Below are positions 16,500-24,233 of a stretch of 64,000 nt of DNA, one piece after another. The notes beneath the pieces are model-generated. The model searched no databases and had not been told where the DNA came from. It saw only the letters and a program-made list of their open reading frames with translations. This DNA comes from Streptomyces cylindrosporus (GTDB taxonomy: Bacteria > Actinomycetota > Actinomycetes > Streptomycetales > Streptomycetaceae), in assembly GCF_022698165.1 (NCBI RefSeq), contig NZ_JALDAY010000012.1:186001-250000 (forward strand). The letters are read 5' to 3'. Numbering within the stretch: the first letter of the stretch is position 1; each line of letters starts with the position of its first letter. The position numbers were made by a program, and so were the translations under genes.

Positions 16500-17282
16500 A
16501 TGCGGATTCCCGTCGTGCAGCACAGCAGCCGGCGGCGGTCGGCCCGGCGCCGGCGCGTGCTCTGGGGCGGTGGCGAACTCCTCGTCACCGTCGGCGTCGT
16601 ACTGGCCCTCCTCGTCGTCCACCAGCTGTGGTGGACCAACCGGGAGGCCAAGCGCGGCGCCGAGCGGAAGGTGGAGGCGCTGGAACGGGAGTGGGGCGAC
16701 GACAACTCCGGGGCGGGAGGCGGTGATTCGGGTGCGTCCGTGCCGACGCCGTCCGCGTCGCCGTACCAGGACTCCAGCGGCCGTGATCGCCAACAGAGCG
16801 CCACCGCACGGCAGTCCAGCCCCTCCTGGTCCCAGGCCTACGCCATCCTCACCATTCCGCGACTCGGCCTGCGCGTGCCGGTCGCGGAGGGAGTGAGCAA
16901 GCAGAAGGTGCTCAACAAGGGGTACGTCGGCCACTACCCCGGCAGCCAACAGCCGGGCCAGGCTGGGAACTTCGCGCTGGCCGGGCACCGGAACACGCAC
17001 GGGGAGCCGTTCCGGTACATCAACCGGCTGCGGGCGAAGGACGTGGTGGAGGTGGAGACGAGCAGTGCCACGTACACGTATGCCGTCGACAAGACCCTGC
17101 CGCAGACCTCGGCGCGTGACTCGGGGGTCGTCCGGGCCGTTCCGCGGTCGACGGTGAAGCCGCGGTACGGGTACAGCGAGCCCGGGTACTACATCACGCT
17201 GACGACCTGCACTCCGGAGTTCACCTCCAGGTACCGGCTGGTGGTGTGGGGGAAGCTGGTGTCGATGCGGCCCCGGTCCTAG
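16500..17282 (+). CDS. srtE: Class E sortase
   Basis: 260 residues from the ATG at 16500, behind GAGGAGG. A basic N-terminus and one TM segment (residues ~24-42) anchor the enzyme. A charged, Ser/Pro-rich stalk follows (50-110), then the sortase barrel: AILTIPRLGLRVPV, catalytic His163 in FALAGHRNTHG, Cys237 in LTTCTPE and Arg246 in RYRLVVW. Class E sortases of actinomycetes join LAxTG-bearing surface proteins to peptidoglycan. A matching substrate with LARTG is encoded at 26821-27558; none is adjacent. The gene ends just before a strong bidirectional hairpin. The catalytic triad is intact. Confidence 0.9.
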   Translation: MRIPVVQHSSRRRSARRRRVLWGGGELLVTVGVVLALLVVHQLWWTNREAKRGAERKVEALEREWGDDNSGAGGGDSGASVPTPSASPYQDSSGRDRQQSATARQSSPSWSQAYAILTIPRLGLRVPVAEGVSKQKVLNKGYVGHYPGSQQPGQAGNFALAGHRNTHGEPFRYINRLRAKDVVEVETSSATYTYAVDKTLPQTSARDSGVVRAVPRSTVKPRYGYSEPGYYITLTTCTPEFTSRYRLVVWGKLVSMRPRS

Positions 17283-17291
17283 CGGGCGGAA

Positions 17292-17317
17292 GGGCCCGTC
17301 GGTGTGCTGACGGGCCC
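17292..17317. terminator. Bidirectional hairpin between srtE and the convergent secreted-protein gene
   Basis: GGGCCCGTC, an 8-nt loop and GACGGGCCC form a perfect 9-bp stem 10 nt after the srtE stop and 17 nt beyond the stop of the convergent gene. There is no clear U-tract, which is common in streptomycetes. Confidence 0.75.
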
Positions 17318-17333
17318 CGATGCGTGAGTGAGG

Positions 17334-17723
17334 TCAGGCGTACAGCCTCACCGAGTTCGTCGGCGTGAGGTCCGTCCAAAGGCCCCCCGCGCAGTTGTTC
17401 TGGTCGAGATCCCACGTCACGCTTCCCGTGCCGTTGTATCCCGAGAACCCCTTGACGCCCGCGCCGCCTGTCTGGCAGTTCAGTACGGTGTAGTCGCCGA
17501 TGAGGTTGTGCACGTTGTACGTGCCGTAGTAGTAGAAGTCGTACACCTTCGGGTGGTTGGGGCTGTCGTCCCAGATGTCGCCCTTGTAGATGCAGACATG
17601 GCCGGCGTTGCAGGCGGTGGTCTCTGCGGACGCCGGTGCGGCGGACGCGGCCGTGGACGCGGTGACGACCGCGGACACGGCCAGCCCCAGACAGGCCAGT
17701 AGCACGACGAAGGCACGACGCAT
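17334..17723 (-). CDS. Small secreted protein, peptidase-inhibitor I36/crystallin-like
   Basis: 129 residues from the ATG at 17723 (AGGAG upstream). The Sec signal is MRRAFVVLLACLGLAVSAVV...ASAAPASA. The mature part has four Cys (ACNAGHVCIYKGD, LNCQTGG, NNCAGGLW) and the aromatic-rich YDFYYYGTYNV. This matches the general pattern of Streptomyces secreted I36-type, beta/gamma-crystallin-like proteins (CxxGxxCxYxx, then GYNxxxS, then C). Some family members inhibit metalloproteases (SMPI); whether this one does is unknown. It converges with srtE across a shared hairpin. The gene upstream on the same strand also encodes a small secreted protein. Confidence 0.72.
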   Translation of the reverse strand: MRRAFVVLLACLGLAVSAVVTASTAASAAPASAETTACNAGHVCIYKGDIWDDSPNHPKVYDFYYYGTYNVHNLIGDYTVLNCQTGGAGVKGFSGYNGTGSVTWDLDQNNCAGGLWTDLTPTNSVRLYA

Positions 17724-17822
17724 GGTGAACTCCTGACGGATCGCATGAGCGGGTGTGGGTGTGGGTGCTTGCTGCGGTGTTCTCACCGGCACTGTGGTGT
17801 TCTCGCCTGCACGGTGGGGTTC

Positions 17823-18245
17823 TCACCGGCACTGCGGCACATGCGGCTTCCATTGGGACGGCGATCCGGTCGTCACGTACCAGTCGTTGATGTATCCGCT
17901 GTCGCTGTCGAAGTCGAGCGCGAACCAGTAGTGGTCGCCGTGGCCGTCCGCGTCGCCGTCGCCCGTGGTCCAGCAGGCCAGCATCATGGTGTCGCCGTTG
18001 GCGTAGCGGTGGCCGGTGGTGCCCGAGGCGTAGGACGGCCCGTTGTGGGAGGCCAGGTAGGAACCGGCGGAGATGCCGGTCACGGACGCACACCACACCG
18101 TGTGGCCGTCGTGGTCGCAGGCCCAGCCCGCGGCCGATGCCGGGGAGGCGGACACGCCCACCGCGACTGCGGCCAGTGCCAGGGCGCCGGTCAAGGCGGC
18201 GGCGCGAAGGCGCGTCGGTGCCGCCTGACGGATGTGACTCTTCAT
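17823..18245 (-). CDS. Small secreted SH3-like protein
   Basis: 140 residues. A Sec signal (RAAALTGALALAAVAVGVSASPASAA) is followed by ~95 mature residues with four Cys (WACDHDG, VWCASV, LACWTTGD, PQCR). NGDTMMLACWTTGD, HYWFALDFD and GYINDWYVTTG follow the order of bacterial SH3b domains (turn with Cys, W at strand 3, GYVxDxYV). Secreted SH3b proteins of this kind are common in Streptomyces and are thought to bind cell-wall peptides; the role here is unknown. The upstream region carries a 20-bp-spaced direct repeat that may control it. Confidence 0.68.
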   Translation of the reverse strand: MKSHIRQAAPTRLRAAALTGALALAAVAVGVSASPASAAGWACDHDGHTVWCASVTGISAGSYLASHNGPSYASGTTGHRYANGDTMMLACWTTGDGDADGHGDHYWFALDFDSDSGYINDWYVTTGSPSQWKPHVPQCR

Positions 18246-18320
18246 GGTGTCCCCCGATGTCGAAAGATGGCCGGGCCGGCCGGCTCGCTACATCGTGGAA
18301 CGCGGGCCGTGGGACGGGAA

Positions 18321-18357
18321 CCTGAGAGTTCTCAGGGTGACTTGAGAGTTCTCGGTG
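18321..18357. promoter_or_regulatory. 20-bp-spaced direct repeats upstream of the SH3-like gene
   Basis: TGAGAGTTCTC followed by GGGTGAC or GGTGAC occurs at 18321 and again at 18341, exactly two helical turns apart and ~75-110 nt upstream of the SH3-like start. Each copy contains the dyad TGAGA-GT-TCTCA (the second with one mismatch). This spacing is typical of sites bound by a dimeric activator. Confidence 0.5.
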
Positions 18358-18403
18358 ACCTTGTTGCCCCTGGGGCTTGTATGACTTGGGTGTTCGGCTT
18401 CGC

Positions 18404-19855
18404 TCAGGCCCGCTCCCGCAGCACCAGCACCGCCACCGCCGCCAGCAGGGACAGGGCCGCGGAGACCAGCAGCGCGGTGTTCGCGCCGTGGCCGAGGCCG
18501 GACTTCGTGGAGGTGACGATCGCGATGGTCAGGGCGACGCCGGCGCAGGAGCCGATGTAGCGGAAGGTCTGCTGGGCGCCGGAGCCCATGGCCGCGCGGG
18601 CGGCCGGGACGGACTCGACCGAGAGCAGGGGCAGGGCCGCGTTCAGCAGGCCGCTGCCGATGCCGCCGAGGACCAGGCCGGGCAGCAGGCGCTGCCAGGA
18701 GCCGGAGTCGATCGCGCCGAGCATGGTCAGCACGCCGGCCGCGTGCAGGGCGAAGCCGACGGCCAGCTGGTGGCGCGGCGGGACGCGGCCCGCGAGGCGC
18801 TTGGCCTGCAGGGCGACCGTGAAGGACAGGCCGGACCAGAGCAGGAACAGCCACGCCGTGTCCATCGGGGACAGGCCCAGCACCTGCTGGAACAGCACCG
18901 GCAGGAAGCTGAACAGGCCGATCACCGCGAGCCCCGTGAACAGGCCGCCGGCCGAGGAGGCCAGGAAGCTCGGGCGGCGCAGGAGGGACAGGTCGATCAT
19001 CGGGGTCGCGGTGCGGCGTTCCACCAGGGCGAACACGCCCACCAGGACGACGGCGGCCAGGAAAAGCAGGCCCACCTCCGGGCGCAGCCAGCCGTCGCGG
19101 CCCAGGGTGAGGGCGGCGACCAGGGAGACCAGGGCGAGGCCGAAGGCCAGCGCGCCCAGGATGTCCGGGCGTCCGCCCCTCGGTGACCGGGACTCGGCCA
19201 GGGGGCGCGGTGCGAGGGCGGCCACCAGGAGCGCGGCGGCGCCGAGGACGCCGTATGCCACCCGCCAGTCGGGCATCACGCCGGCCAGCAGGGGGCCGAG
19301 GGCTATGCCGCCGCTGACGAAGGCGCCCCACACGCCGGTCGCGTGCAGGCGGCCGCGTGGGGTCGGGAAGGCGTGCACCAGCAGGCCCAGGCTGCTCGCC
19401 AGGATCGCCGCGCTCGCCGCGCCCTGTGCGACACGGGCCAGCGTGAACTGCAGCGTGGTGGAGGCGAGGCCGCCGAGCGCGGTGGTGATGCCCAGGGTGA
19501 GGGTGCCGAGCAGGAAGAGCCGGCGGCGACCGTAGTCGTCGGCGAGGCTGCCGGCGACCAGGAGGAGGGCGGCGAGGCCGAGCGGGGTGCCGTTGATCAG
19601 CCAGGCCTGCTGGGAGAGCGGGGTGTGCAGGGCGGTGGCGGTGTCGCGGAGGGTGACGACCGGGGCGGTGTACGTCATCAGCGTCACGGCGGTGGCCGCG
19701 CTGGTGAGGGCGAGGGTGGCGCGGGGGTGCGGGGACCGCTCGGGGTGGGGTGCCGTGTCGTTGGCCGTACCACGGGCCGCATCAGGGGCGGCATCACGGG
19801 CGGTACCAGGGGCGGTATCGGGGACGGTGAGGGTTCGGTCATTGAACCTAGTCAT
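18404..19855 (-). CDS. MFS multidrug exporter (DHA2/EmrB-like)
   Basis: 483 residues with about 12-14 TM segments. After a hydrophilic Ala/Thr/Asp-rich N-terminus of ~45 residues come ATLALTSAATAVTLMTYTAPVVTL (TM1), the motif-A region GSLADDYGRRRLFL, ARVAQGAASAAILASSLGL and motif C WGAFVSGGIALGPLLAG. The overall pattern fits DHA2 drug exporters. It is divergent from an HxlR repressor. Operator 1 lies inside its first codons (TRFNDRT) and operator 2 over its probable -35. The mRNA is probably leaderless: TAGGCT ends 6 nt before the ATG and no ribosome site is present. It is probably induced when the HxlR protein senses a toxic small molecule. Confidence 0.86.
   Translation of the reverse strand: MTRFNDRTLTVPDTAPGTARDAAPDAARGTANDTAPHPERSPHPRATLALTSAATAVTLMTYTAPVVTLRDTATALHTPLSQQAWLINGTPLGLAALLLVAGSLADDYGRRRLFLLGTLTLGITTALGGLASTTLQFTLARVAQGAASAAILASSLGLLVHAFPTPRGRLHATGVWGAFVSGGIALGPLLAGVMPDWRVAYGVLGAAALLVAALAPRPLAESRSPRGGRPDILGALAFGLALVSLVAALTLGRDGWLRPEVGLLFLAAVVLVGVFALVERRTATPMIDLSLLRRPSFLASSAGGLFTGLAVIGLFSFLPVLFQQVLGLSPMDTAWLFLLWSGLSFTVALQAKRLAGRVPPRHQLAVGFALHAAGVLTMLGAIDSGSWQRLLPGLVLGGIGSGLLNAALPLLSVESVPAARAAMGSGAQQTFRYIGSCAGVALTIAIVTSTKSGLGHGANTALLVSAALSLLAAVAVLVLRERA
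19832..19848. promoter_or_regulatory. HxlR operator copy 1 (within the first MFS codons)
   Basis: GGTTCGGTCATTGAACC: GGTTC and GAACC arms around a 7-nt centre. An identical 17-mer lies at 19876, with centres 44 bp apart, about four helical turns. Position is +8 to +24 relative to the MFS start codon, so binding would block elongation or initiation. Confidence 0.75.
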
Positions 19856-19861
19856 GGCTGG

Positions 19862-19867
19862 AGCCTA
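19862..19867 (-). promoter_or_regulatory. -10 of the MFS promoter (leaderless)
   Basis: On the minus strand TAGGCT is 6 nt from the ATG at 19855 and 17 nt from a TTCAAT -35 that lies inside operator copy 2. Confidence 0.45.
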
Positions 19868-19875
19868 ACACCATA

Positions 19876-19892
19876 GGTTCGGTCATTGAACC
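19876..19892. promoter_or_regulatory. HxlR operator copy 2 (between divergent genes)
   Basis: Second exact copy of the 17-mer with GGTTC/GAACC arms. It overlaps the candidate -35 of both divergent promoters (TTCAAT leftward, TTGAAC rightward), so one bound repressor could shut both genes. Confidence 0.75.
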
Positions 19893-19910
19893 AACCCCGT
19901 GAAAAATGGT

Positions 19911-19916
19911 TACAGT
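19911..19916 (+). promoter_or_regulatory. -10 of the HxlR promoter (leaderless)
   Basis: TACAGT ends 7 nt before the ATG at 19924. TTGAAC, 19 nt upstream, serves as a -35 inside operator copy 2. This supports 19924 rather than the in-frame ATG at 19906 as the real start. Confidence 0.45.
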
Positions 19917-19923
19917 GGACGGC

Positions 19924-20469
19924 ATGGCACTGGGCAAGGACTACGCGACACAGGAGTGCTCCATCGCCCGCGCGCTGGAGGTCATCGGCGAGCGGTGGAC
20001 GCTGCTCGTCATCCGCGACGCGCTCTACGGCGTCCGCCGCTACAACGACTTCCTCCTCCACCTCGGCATCCCGCGCGCGGTCCTCGCCGCCCGCCTCCAG
20101 ACGCTGACGGCGGAGGGGATCCTGGAGAAGCGCCGGTACCAGGAGTCGCCGCCGCGCGAGGAGTACGTCATCACCGAGCGCGGCATCGCGCTGTGGCCGA
20201 CGCTGCGCTCCCTGGGGGTGTGGGGCCGCGAGCACTTCGCCGAGACCCAGCTGCGCCGCTTCGAGCACGCCGACTGCGGCACCGAACTCGGTCCCTACGG
20301 CGAATGTCCCGCGTGCGGAACTGTCGTGCCGGTGCCGGACGTTGTGATGGTGCCGGGGCCCGGACTCAACCCGGACCCGGCGGATCCGGTCAGCCGCGCG
20401 CTGCTGCGGCCGAAGCGGTTGCTGGAGCCGATCGAGACGACGACGGGGGCGGCGGTCCAGGAGACCTGA
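19924..20469 (+). CDS. HxlR-family transcriptional repressor
   Basis: 181 residues. The HxlR winged helix spans residues ~10-105: CSIARALEVIGERWTLLVIRDALYGVRRYNDF, then RAVLAARLQTLTAEGILEKRRY and EYVITERGIALWP. A C-terminal tail has a Cys-rich segment (HADCGTELGPYGECPACG) that may bind a metal, followed by a Pro-rich stretch. It is divergent from an MFS exporter across two identical 17-bp dyads, the standard layout of an autoregulated repressor and its target. The ligand is unknown. The DUF6412 gene starts 20 nt downstream and may be cotranscribed. Confidence 0.88.
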   Translation: MALGKDYATQECSIARALEVIGERWTLLVIRDALYGVRRYNDFLLHLGIPRAVLAARLQTLTAEGILEKRRYQESPPREEYVITERGIALWPTLRSLGVWGREHFAETQLRRFEHADCGTELGPYGECPACGTVVPVPDVVMVPGPGLNPDPADPVSRALLRPKRLLEPIETTTGAAVQET

Positions 20470-20489
20470 GCCCAGGAGGGGGGTGCACG

Positions 20490-20864
20490 GTGATCCGCAG
20501 TGAAACCCACGCGCGCCCCGCCGCCGTACTCCGCCTCCCGCTCGTCCCGCTCCTCCTCCTACTGCTACAGCTCGCCCTGCTCGACACCGGCACCCTCACC
20601 GCCACCGCCACCGGCACCCTCACCGCCACCGGCATCCTCACCGCCACCGTCGCGCTCGCCGCCACCGCCGCGGCCGGCTCCGCGCTCGCCGCCTGCGCGC
20701 TGGTCGCCGCCCGCTGCGCGCCCGCGGTGCCGCGCACCCGAATACGTACGGCGATACGCGACCGGGCCCGCCGTACGGCCTTCCTGCCGCAGCGCGACCC
20801 CGACGCCCGGGGGCGCACCCGGCCCCGAGCCCCCGGACGCGCCCTTCCGGCGACCGTCGCGTAG
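20490..20864 (+). CDS. Small DUF6412-like membrane protein
   Basis: 124 residues from the GTG at 20490, with AGGAGGGGGG 8-10 nt upstream. Two hydrophobic stretches are visible: VLRLPLVPLLLLLLQLALL (about residues 11-30) and, after a TATATGTLTATG segment, VALAATAAAGSALAACALVA (52-72). The tail is basic and Arg-rich (RTRIRTAIRDRARRTAFLP). The arrangement of a small membrane protein immediately before a short YidC paralogue is one I associate with DUF6412 in Streptomyces. Function is unknown; an accessory role in membrane insertion is a guess from position. Confidence 0.62.
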   Translation: MIRSETHARPAAVLRLPLVPLLLLLLQLALLDTGTLTATATGTLTATGILTATVALAATAAAGSALAACALVAARCAPAVPRTRIRTAIRDRARRTAFLPQRDPDARGRTRPRAPGRALPATVA

Positions 20865-20945
20865 GGCCCGTACCACCGCCTGCCCTCGCGCGGGTCGTCA
20901 TGCCGTCACGACCACATCCCGGCATGACCCTCGGAGGGTTCACCC

Positions 20946-21686
20946 ATGTCCGTCTTCACCGTGTCCGTCTTCAGCGTGTTCGCCGACCTGGTCGAGCACC
21001 TCGCCGACCTGCTCCATCCGCTGTTCGCCGGCACCGCCACGGCGGCGGCGATCATCCTGTTCACGGCTCTCGTACGGCTGCTCGTGCATCCCCTGTCCCG
21101 GGCCGCCGCGCGGGGGCAGCGGGCCCGCACCGCGCTGCAGCCGAGGATCGCCGAGCTGCGTGCCCGGTACAAGGACGACCCGAAGAGACTCCAGGAAGCC
21201 GTGCTGGAGCTGCACGCCGAGGAGAAGGTGTCGCCGGTGTCCGGGTGCCTGCCCGGGCTGCTCCAGCTGCCGGCGTTCTTCCTGCTGTACCACCTGTTCT
21301 CCAGCGCGAGCATCGGCGGGGAGGGCAACGGGCTGCTCGACCATCGGCTGTTCGCGGCGCCGCTGGGCGGGCGGTTCGTGGACGTGCTGAGCGGGGGCGG
21401 CGGGGCGTTCGGGGGTGCGGGGCTTGTGTATCTGGGGCTGTTCGTCCTGGTCGCGATCGTCGCCGCCTTCAACTACCGGCGTACCAGGCAGATGATGGCC
21501 GCGAACGGTCCCGTGCCCGTTCGGGAGGACGAGTCCGTGCCGGGGCTGGGGGCGGTGAGCAGGGTGATGCCGTTCATGTCGTTCCTCACGCTCTTCACCG
21601 TCGCGGTCGTACCGCTGGCCGCCGCGCTGTACGTGGTGACCAGTACGACGTGGAGCGCCGTGGAGCGTGCTGTGCTGTACCGGTGA
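20946..21686 (+). CDS. YidC/Oxa1-family membrane insertase paralogue
   Basis: 246 residues. The Oxa1/YidC core is present: TM1 TAAAIILFTALVRLLVHPLSR with the conserved positively charged residue in the membrane groove, the cytosolic helical hairpin RTALQPRIAELRARYKDDPKRL, then GCLPGLLQLPAFFLLYHLF and two further TM segments (YLGLFVLVAIVAAF, FMSFLTLFTVAVVP). It lacks the large C-terminal extension of the main actinobacterial YidC, so it is the short paralogue. A GGAGGG site precedes the start. It inserts or folds membrane proteins; its clients are unknown. Confidence 0.87.
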   Translation: MSVFTVSVFSVFADLVEHLADLLHPLFAGTATAAAIILFTALVRLLVHPLSRAAARGQRARTALQPRIAELRARYKDDPKRLQEAVLELHAEEKVSPVSGCLPGLLQLPAFFLLYHLFSSASIGGEGNGLLDHRLFAAPLGGRFVDVLSGGGGAFGGAGLVYLGLFVLVAIVAAFNYRRTRQMMAANGPVPVREDESVPGLGAVSRVMPFMSFLTLFTVAVVPLAAALYVVTSTTWSAVERAVLYR

Positions 21687-21806
21687 GAGTGCGGTCCAGT
21701 CCGTGAACCGGGTATTGCGGGATGGACGCCGAGCTTGGAGGATCGACCAGTCATCCGATGGCTGCACCCGTCGGAGGACGCCCCGCGATCGAGGGAGATT
21801 GTGATC

Positions 21807-22664
21807 ATGAAGCTGCTGCGAGTCGGTACGGCCGGAGCGGAGAAGCCCGCGCTGCTGGACGCCGACGGGGTCCTGCGGGACCTGTCGGGTGTCGTGGACG
21901 ACATCGACGGAGCGCTGCTCGCCGACGACGAGGCGCTGGAGCGGGTGCGTTCCGCCGGCGCGGGCGGCGGGCTGCCGGTGCTGGACGCGGCCGGGCTGCG
22001 CGTCGGTCCGCCCCTCGCGCGGATCGGCAAGGTCGTCTGCATCGGGCTGAACTACCACGACCACGCGCGCGAGACGGGTGCCGAGCCGCCGGCCGAGCCC
22101 GTGATCTTCTTCAAGGCCGCGGACACGGTCGTCGGGCCGAACGACACGGTGCTGGTGCCGCGCGGCTCGGTGAAGACCGACTGGGAGGTCGAGCTCGCGG
22201 TCGTGATCGGGCGTACGGCCCGGTACGTGGAGTCGGCGGAGGCGGCGCTCGGGCATGTCGCCGGGTACGCGGTGGCGCACGACGTGTCCGAGCGGGAGTT
22301 CCAGATCGAGCGGGGCGGGACCTGGGACAAGGGGAAGAACTGCGAGACGTTCAACCCGCTGGGGCCCTGGCTGGTGACGGCGGACGAGGTCGCCGACCCG
22401 CAGGACCTGTCGCTGAGGCTGTGGGTCAACGGGGAGCTGAAGCAGGACGGGACGACCGCGGAGCAGATCTTCCCGGTGGGGGAAGTGGTGCGGTACGTCA
22501 GCCAGTTCATGACCCTGTACCCCGGCGACGTCATCAACACGGGGACGCCGGCGGGGGTTGCGTTGGGGCAGCCGGAGCCGAAGCCGTTCCTGCGGGCCGG
22601 GGATGTGGTGGAGCTGGAGATCGAGGGGCTGGGTCGTCAGCGGCAGGAGTTCAAAGACGCCTAG
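21807..22664 (+). CDS. Fumarylacetoacetate hydrolase family protein
   Basis: 285 residues from the ATG at 21807 (GAGGGAGA upstream). FAA-hydrolase fold: KVVCIGLNYHDHARETG, PVIFFKAADTVVGPND, the metal-binding glutamates in TDWEVELAVVIGR, then FQIERGGTWDKGKNCETFNPLGPWLVT and PGDVINTGTPAGV. Members cleave or isomerise C-C bonds in 2-oxo acids (acylpyruvases, homoprotocatechuate isomerase/decarboxylase, 2,4-diketo-3-deoxy sugar acid hydrolases); the substrate cannot be fixed. It stands alone, facing the LLM gene across a 84-bp region with a common Streptomyces repeat. Confidence 0.87.
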   Translation: MKLLRVGTAGAEKPALLDADGVLRDLSGVVDDIDGALLADDEALERVRSAGAGGGLPVLDAAGLRVGPPLARIGKVVCIGLNYHDHARETGAEPPAEPVIFFKAADTVVGPNDTVLVPRGSVKTDWEVELAVVIGRTARYVESAEAALGHVAGYAVAHDVSEREFQIERGGTWDKGKNCETFNPLGPWLVTADEVADPQDLSLRLWVNGELKQDGTTAEQIFPVGEVVRYVSQFMTLYPGDVINTGTPAGVALGQPEPKPFLRAGDVVELEIEGLGRQRQEFKDA

Positions 22665-22693
22665 GGGGTGGGGAGCTGTGCATTGGCGGCGGC

Positions 22694-22736
22694 TGCGGGT
22701 TGTTCGTGGCTGGTCGCGCAGTTCCCCGCGCCCCTT
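22694..22736. repeat. Streptomyces-type intergenic repeat
   Basis: The stretch with GTGGCTGGTCGCGCAGTTCC and CCGCGCCCCTT is one I recognise as a frequent intergenic sequence in streptomycete genomes. It lies between convergent stops (22664 and 22749), flanked by GTGCA and TGCAC, and may act as a terminator or mRNA 3'-end structure. Confidence 0.6.
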
Positions 22737-22748
22737 GGCGGCGTGCAC

Positions 22749-23636
22749 TCACGCCAGTAGACCAGCCAGCCTGCGCCACGCCTCCCTCGGGAGGGCGTTT
22801 CGGTCGCCGTTGCCGTCCACCACCTGCAAGGCCACGTGGTCCGCGCCCGCGTCGAAGAACGTGTCGATGCGGGCGCGGATCGCCTCGTCGTCGCCCCAGG
22901 CGTACACCGCGTCGACCAGCCGGTCGCTGCCGCCGTCCTTGAGGTCGTCCTCGGTGAAGCCGTTGCGGAGGAAGTTGTTGGTGTAGTTCGGGAGGGCCAG
23001 GTACATGGCCAGGTAGTCGCGGGCCAGGGCGCGGGCGCGGGTCGGGTCCGCCTCCAGGACCACCTTCAACTCGGGGGCCAGCAGCGGAGTTTCGCCCAGG
23101 ATCTCGCGGGCGCGGGCGGTGTGCTCGGCCGTGACCAGGTACGGGATCGAGCCCGCCGAGCGGTCGCGGGCCAGCTCCAGGGTCCTGGGGCCCAGCGCGG
23201 CCAGCACCCGGCGCTCGGCGGGGACGCCGGCCTTGTCGAGGGCGTCGAGGTAGGCGACCAGGGCCGAGTACGGGCGCCGGTACTGCTCCGCGAGCTTGGC
23301 GTGGCTCACGCCGAGGCCCAGGACGAAACGGCCGGGGTGCCCGGACTCCACGTCGGCGAAGGCCGCCGCGCTCTCCGTCGCCTCGTACTGCCAGATGGAC
23401 TGGATGCTGGTGCCGACGGTGAGCGTCGACGTCGCCTCGACCAGCGGAACGGCGTGCCGCGCGGCGCTGCTGCCGCCGAGCCAGACGGCACCGTAACCGA
23501 GCTGCTCCAACTCGGCGGCGGCCTCGGCGAGTTCGGTGCGGCCGGACGGGTCCTCCGAGCGCAGGGCGACGCTCCAGATGCCGTAGCGGCCGATGGACTG
23601 CTTCAGGGCGTCGCTCACGGGCAACGCGTCACTCAT
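22749..23636 (-). CDS. LLM-class F420-dependent oxidoreductase (MSMEG_4141-like)
   Basis: 295 residues from the ATG at 23636 (GGAGGGA upstream). Luciferase-like barrel: RYGIWSVALRS, LEQLGYGAVWLGGS, STLTVGTSIQSIW, HPGRFVLGLGVSHAKLAE and VPAERRVLAALGPRTLELA. The pattern fits actinobacterial LLM oxidoreductases of the MSMEG_4141/TIGR03620 type, predicted to use coenzyme F420 as hydride carrier. Substrate is unknown. The gene stands alone on the minus strand, 93 nt beyond the next gene's stop. Confidence 0.82.
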   Translation of the reverse strand: MSDALPVSDALKQSIGRYGIWSVALRSEDPSGRTELAEAAAELEQLGYGAVWLGGSSAARHAVPLVEATSTLTVGTSIQSIWQYEATESAAAFADVESGHPGRFVLGLGVSHAKLAEQYRRPYSALVAYLDALDKAGVPAERRVLAALGPRTLELARDRSAGSIPYLVTAEHTARAREILGETPLLAPELKVVLEADPTRARALARDYLAMYLALPNYTNNFLRNGFTEDDLKDGGSDRLVDAVYAWGDDEAIRARIDTFFDAGADHVALQVVDGNGDRNALPREAWRRLAGLLA

Positions 23637-23729
23637 GGGGTGGTCCCTCCGGTCGGTGTGCCGTACATCGGTGCGGTACGACTGTGCCAACCGGAGGGCG
23701 CTGCCGGATCTTCCCGGTGCCCTTGGGAC

Positions 23730-24233
23730 TCAGCGCTTGAGGAACTCCTCCAGCGCCTCCACCACGAAGCGGTGGTCCTGGAGCTGGGGCAGGCCGCTGA
23801 CCGTCACCGCGCCGATCACGCCGACGCCCTCGACGTTGATCGGGAAGGAGCCGCCGTGGGCCGCGTACTCGTCGGGGTCGAGGCGGGAGGAGTCCTCGAA
23901 GGTCGTGCCCTTGGCGCGGAAGCGGGCGCCGACCAGGTAGGAGGCCTCGCCGTAGCGCTCGACGACCCGGCGCTTGCGGGCGATCCAGGCGTCGTTGTCG
24001 GGCGTGGAGCCGGGCAGCGCGGCGTGGAAGAGCTGCTGGCCCGCGCGGTGGATGTCGATGGCGACCGGGGCCTGCCGCTCGCGGGCGAGGTCGACCAGGA
24101 GCGAGCCGAGGGCCCAGGCGTCCTCGTACGTGAACCGGCTGAAGACCAGGCGCCGTTCCTGTCCCTCCAGTTCCTCCAGGGACGGAGTGATCTCCGGGTG
24201 GAACTTGGGCGTGATCTCGGTGTTGTGCGTCAC
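23730..24233 (-). CDS. HbpS-like (UPF0303) haem-degrading-domain protein
   Basis: 167 residues from the GTG at 24233. The fold matches the HbpS-like/DUF336 family in its UPF0303 form: FTYEDAWALGSLLVDLARER, VAIDIHRAGQQLFHAALPG, WIARKRRVVERYGEAS, the substrate-loop HGGSFPINVEGVGVIGAVTVSGLPQLQDH and VVEALEEFL. Family members bind haem or small molecules and are often encoded with oxidoreductases. The start overlaps the Gfo/Idh stop as GTGA, so the two are translationally coupled and under the same ROK-linked operator. Role is probably accessory to that oxidoreductase. Confidence 0.82.
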   Translation of the reverse strand: MTHNTEITPKFHPEITPSLEELEGQERRLVFSRFTYEDAWALGSLLVDLARERQAPVAIDIHRAGQQLFHAALPGSTPDNDAWIARKRRVVERYGEASYLVGARFRAKGTTFEDSSRLDPDEYAAHGGSFPINVEGVGVIGAVTVSGLPQLQDHRFVVEALEEFLKR

